DNA of 64,000 nt from Eonycteris spelaea. Lineage: Eukaryota > Chordata > Mammalia > Chiroptera > Pteropodidae. This document shows, in pieces, positions 60,345 through 64,000 of the stretch. The position numbers and the translations under genes are program-made. The notes beneath the pieces are model-generated. The model was not told the DNA's origin. It saw nothing but the letters and a program-made list of their open reading frames with translations, and did no database searches. Every line of letters starts with the position of its first letter. The stretch's first letter is position 1. Location of the stretch: positions 21,475,001 to 21,539,000 of the forward strand of contig PUFA01000007.1 of NCBI GenBank assembly GCA_003508835.1. Reading direction: 5' to 3'.

Positions 60345-60720
60345 TTCCTGTCCCGTGACGGTCTGTTGGACCCTCGAACCTCCTCGGCGAGAGCCCTGCC
60401 CTCCTCCCGCCCCTCCCGCCGCCGCGGCTGCTGCAGGAGGCTTCTCGCAGCTTCCTCCCATTGGCCAGGAGCTCCGCAGGCTCCGCCAATGAGCAGGCCA
60501 GCTTTGGGCGCGGGCGGCCCCAAGCGCACGGTGTTAACCTCCTGTGGGCTGCGCGCAGCCGGCAGGTCCGGGGTCCTACTTTAAATTTAAAGCGCCGGCG
60601 GTAGAGACCGGCTTAGGGAGGGGCTGCAGACGAGCGGGCGGTGGGGGAAGGGAGAACCCACGCCCGAGAGCCCCGGTCTTCTCCAAGATAGAGGAGCCGG
60701 CGCTGGCTGCGCGTGGCAGC
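60345..60720. promoter_or_regulatory. intronic CpG-rich promoter-like block
   Basis: This GC-rich stretch carries GC boxes (CCGCCCCTCCCGCC near 60409), an inverted CCAAT box ATTGG at 60460-60464, a forward CCAAT at 60486-60490, and a 12-base palindrome TTTAAATTTAAA at 60580-60591 that could serve as a TATA-like element. CpG density is high against a CpG-poor intron. The arrangement would fit + strand transcription starting near 60610-60630. It could be an alternative CREB3L1 promoter, an unrelated noncoding RNA promoter or a CpG-rich enhancer. Confidence 0.5.
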
Positions 60721-62299
60721 TCCGAAGGAGCTTGTGTTGGCATGCCTGTAGGAAAAAATCTTTAACGAGGAGGGAAACAAATCATAATACAGTATTTCCT
60801 TCTCTGGCTTCCCATTCTCCGCCCCCCTCTCCCACCGCTCATACACACCCCAGTTGCCTGGAAAGGTACCTCTATAGACCGCTCATCCCCAGTAGAACCC
60901 TATCCCCCGCTGAACGACGATTCACGACCCCCTGCTGTTCATAGATTTACTGCTCCCCGCCCCCAATAATGTCCACCAGTCTGAAACCTGAACTTTTTGT
61001 GAGTGACCTGGAGGGACAGCTGGGTGTGGCTACAGTGGGAAAGAGGGGTCCTGCCGGGGCTGAGGAGGCCTGAGCCCTCCAGAGAGAACTTCCCAGGGCT
61101 AGGGAGAGAGTGGGTAGACAGAGAGGAAGACGTGAGAGGACAAGAAGGAGAAGGTACCCCACATCTTAACAACCCCAGAGCTGCGAAGAACCCCTCCTTC
61201 CGCATTACCAGCTTACTGCGTGACCCTCAGTAGATGGCTTTCCCTCTCTTGATCTCAGCTTCCTCATTAGCAAATGGGGGAGGAGGGCATGGACCGTGAG
61301 CTTTATCAGGTCCCTTCTGCCTCCAACTTGATGATATAAACCAACCATAACTGAGCTGCTAAAAGTTCCCTAAAGGGAGTCCCTTCTGGCATGCTCCCAT
61401 GAGCAGGGGTGGGCCTGGGGGGGGCGATGGCACATGACCACTGTTGCCACCAGAGGTGGGCCCAGCTCACAAGGAAGCCCTGAGCAAAGACTGGATTTTC
61501 CGAGTGTCCTCCACCCCCACCCTGCCTGCCCCTTGGCCGCCCTCCCCATCCACTTGGCTCCCACCCTCTGGAAGCTCCATCCTGCTGGGCCTTGGCTGCT
61601 ATTTCCAGCAGGTGAGGTGGGGGCTGCTCACAAAAGGGGACCAACTCAGCTCCCTTGGCAGGTTCCTATGGGCATCCCAAAAGGGGTCTCTGAGAAGGAC
61701 TAGGCCCATGTGCCTGGAGCCAAGGCCTTCACCGACCCCAGCTCAGACTGGAGGAAGCATCTTTCCTTTCCCAGGCCCCAGGAACAGGCTTGGCAAACCC
61801 TTATCGCCTGAGAAGCAGCTGCTGGAGAAATACCTTAGCAGCTGACTCACTGCCCTGTCCTCTCTTCACAACCCCCTCCCACTGAGCCCCACAGCAGGCC
61901 TTTGGGAGACCCTGAGAGAGAGAGCAGGGGCAAAGCTCCCCCCGCTGGGCTGGCTCAGGCTCTGCAGAGGGTGTGGCTAGCACAGTCCTGCCTGTCTCTG
62001 CCTGGGTGGTTTGGGGGCAGTGGTTGTACCCTGTAAATGGCCATCATCTGGCATCACAGTTATTCTTAGAGACTTGTTCAGCTGAGGCCTCTGACTTCCT
62101 CATACTGCCTCCCCAACCCAAGCATTGATGGAGTTGATATACTAGTGACATTGCCTTCTAGGACACAAGGAAGGCCTTGTCCCTCCAGCAGGTGAACAAG
62201 AGAGGCACCCTGCCTCAGGGAGTTTACTGTCTGGCAAACGGCAGTGTCTGCCACAGTTGGGGAAAGACTGAGCAGTGAGTAATGGTGTGCTTTTCCCCA

Positions 62300-62420
62300 G
62301 TTCCACTGGCCTCCTTGGGTCTCAGTTGCTCTATCTGTCAACTGTAGATATGCAACTTCCTTATCTCATTAAGTAATTGCGAGGATTGCATAAAATAGTG
62401 TATATGAAAGCACAACAACC
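62300..62420 (+). repeat. MIR fragment
   Basis: GGTCTCAGTTGCTCTATCTG and AATTGCGAGGATTGCATAAA. Confidence 0.65.
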
Positions 62421-62549
62421 TGGGAACAGGAGGGAGAACCACAGTCGTTTTTTTCTGGATTCTCTGAGTGTGCATTGCTTGGGGAGAACACCACCTCCCC
62501 ACACTGGCTCCAAGCTCAGCTCACTTGGGCCTAGAGTTAAGCGTCTCAA

Positions 62550-62850
62550 TAATGGCTAATAATTATTGAGCACTCACTACACATAGGCATTATTCTAAGT
62601 GTTAGATGTATTTACTGCATTCATATGTGAATGTGTTATATGTACATACGTTTTATGTATTTATTCATTTTACCCTCATAATCCTATGAGGTAACTATTA
62701 GGTACCTAACAAATATGGATCCTCATGACAACATTATGAGGTAGGAACTATTATCATTCTCCCTTCCAGATGAGAAAACCGAGGCACAGAGAGGTGAAAT
62801 AACTTAGCAAATAGAGGGGCTAGGAGTCAAAAGGAAGTCTGTCTGTCTGC
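62550..62850 (-). repeat. MIR (possibly two overlapping copies)
   Basis: AATTATTGAGCACTCACTAC, ACCCTCATAATCCTATGAGG and ACCGAGGCACAGAGAGGTGA; ATGAGGTA occurs twice about 55 bases apart, suggesting a local duplication or a second copy. Confidence 0.8.
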
Positions 62851-63194
62851 AGAGCTTGTGCTCATTCCCTGCTCCCCACAGACAGATGCACACGTGGCTC
62901 TGAACCTTGTTCTCAGATGTCTTTTCTGCTCATCCCTTCTGGACTGGGGCTCTGAGTACTCCAAGTAACTCTAGACCTCAACCAATTCCCCAGAAGCCAG
63001 TCCTTAACCATTCACCAGGTAGAACCCCAGGACAGAAGCAAATCTCCCCCACCATCTCTTCCAACCCATCAGCAAATTCATTCAGTTGGTAAATAATGAA
63101 TGAACAATGGTAACATTTACTTGCATATTTATAATTCTTTAGAGAGAAAAAAAATAAGTGCCTATATGTACCAGCTATTGGGTGCTTTATTAAG

Positions 63195-63735
63195 AATAAG
63201 AGGTAACATTCGTTGAGTAATTACTATGTAACAGGTATTGTTATAAATGTTTTACATGTATAGTTGGCCCTTGAACAACATGGGCATTAGGGGCACAACT
63301 GAAAATCTGTGTGTAGCTTTTGACTCCCAAAAACTTAACTACTAATAGCCTTACTGTTGACTGGAAGCCTTACCGATAACATACACAGTCGATCAACACA
63401 TATTTTGTATGTTACATGTATTATATGCTATATTCTTACAGTAAAGTAAGCTTGAGAAAAGAAAATGTTATTAAGATCATAAAAAAGAGAAAATACATTT
63501 ACACTACTTACTGTACTTATCATACAAAAGTTTACATCAGTTGTTTACAGGATGAAAAATATCCTCGTATAGTGGGCCTATACAGCTCAAACCCGTGTTG
63601 TTCAAGGGTCAACTGTATGAACTAGTTTAATCCTCACAATAATCCTAGCAGAGAGGAACTATTATCATCCACACTGTATAAAAGAGGAAATGAAACAGAG
63701 AGATTAGGTTAATCAGTTTTCCCAGCATCACGAAG
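63195..63735 (-). repeat. MIR split by a DNA transposon
   Basis: The left part (CATTCGTTGAGTAATTACTA to TTTTACATG) and right part (TTTAATCCTCACAATAATCC onwards) join into one antisense MIR when 63261-63615 is removed. Confidence 0.85.
63261..63615. mobile_element. Tigger-like (MER2-type) nonautonomous DNA transposon
   Basis: Terminal inverted repeats of about 24 bases (TAGTTGGCCCTTGAACAACA on the left; the right end reads TGTTGTTCAAGGGTCAACTG) bound a 355-base element. TA target duplications flank it at 63259-63260 and 63616-63617. The inner part has no transposase frame. The family name is from memory of the consensus ends. Confidence 0.85.
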
Positions 63736-64000
63736 ACTAATATTTTTCAGACTTTTTTGTTTCTAAGAAATATATTTTACATCATTACCAAGATGTAATG
63801 ATGTAAAGACTCAGACATAATGGAGATTTTTTTTTTTTTAAATGACACCAGGTATTTAACTTCTCCGTGTGCTATGGACTCTGATACTTTCTACTCTATT
63901 TTTTCTGTTTTATTTTTTCTTAAATTCTGGTCATGACCTACTAAATTGATTTCACAACTCGTTAATGAGTCACCACCACAGTTGGAACGGCACTGAGTCA

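Larger units (their letters stand above)
46321..64000 (+). other. CREB3L1: CREB3L1 intron 1 (partial, runs off the window)
   Basis: Everything after the exon 1 donor is intronic. It holds MIR and L2 fragments, CA/TG, AATG and ATGG simple repeats, a 12-bp minisatellite, a CpG-rich promoter-like block at 60345-60720 and a Tigger-like insertion near the end. No other exon with a recognisable CREB3L1 frame was found. Stretches 46330-47240, 48800-49800, 50700-52830, 55000-56390 and 56640-60300 appear mostly unique and I see no gene in them. Confidence 0.85.

Noticed and set aside
60544..60765. 73-codon open frame in the intronic CpG block as an alternative N-terminus
   Set aside because: It ends at a stop before any convincing splice donor and matches no known protein; only the promoter-like features are kept.
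46321..64000. CREB3L1 exon 2 within the window
   Set aside because: The expected continuation HFPEHLD is not encoded in any frame that I could find, so exon 2 must lie beyond the right edge.

Overview
The window is nuclear DNA from a placental mammal. It holds the first coding exon of one recognisable protein gene, CREB3L1 (OASIS), on the + strand, with its CpG-rich 5' UTR and promoter. The exon reads [19 protein letters not shown] and onward for 34 codons from 46213 to 46314 and stops at a clean GTAAGA splice donor. About 45 kb upstream is intergenic. The remaining 17.7 kb downstream is CREB3L1 intron 1; I found no second coding exon before the window ends. From general knowledge of mammalian synteny (human 11p11.2), PHF21A should lie further upstream and DGKZ further downstream, but neither is visible here.

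The organism is inferred from repeats. MIR, L2, old L1M-type fragments, MaLR/MLT1-type LTRs and a Tigger-like DNA transposon are all present, as expected of any eutherian. I see no Alu, rodent B1/B2, carnivore SINEC, ruminant Bov-tA/BovB or equine ERE copy, which argues against primates, rodents and several well-known groups. One retroposed full-length 5S rRNA copy at 29236-29355 fits many mammals; 5S-derived SINEs are known from fruit bats, but one copy does not settle the species.

Layout: 1-14 kb is AT-rich and dominated by L1 fragments with MIR, L2 and two MaLR-type LTRs. 14.2-15.9 kb is an orphan CpG-rich block split by antisense MIRs, and a second small CpG block with a perfect NRF1 palindrome lies near 19.2 kb. 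20-45 kb is mixed unique sequence with MIR/L2, two antisense MaLR-type LTRs (24.0 and 26.6 kb), an antisense L1 region with nested insertions (28.3-30.3 kb) and an L1 3' end (37 kb). 45.6-46.3 kb is the CREB3L1 promoter, 5' UTR with two back-to-back upstream ORFs, and coding exon 1. Intron 1 (46.3-64 kb) carries MIR/L2, simple repeats and a separate CpG-rich promoter-like block near 60.4-60.7 kb. A Tigger-like element inserted in a MIR lies near the end.

The open reading frames of 60-210 codons outside CREB3L1 look like chance frames in GC-rich or repeat DNA, and none resembles a known protein. The items most worth checking are the uORF pair, the intronic promoter-like block, the orphan CpG blocks, and three short exact duplications or inversions (29 bp, 23 bp, 19 bp) that look like templated copy events. 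I found no evidence of a novel gene system.
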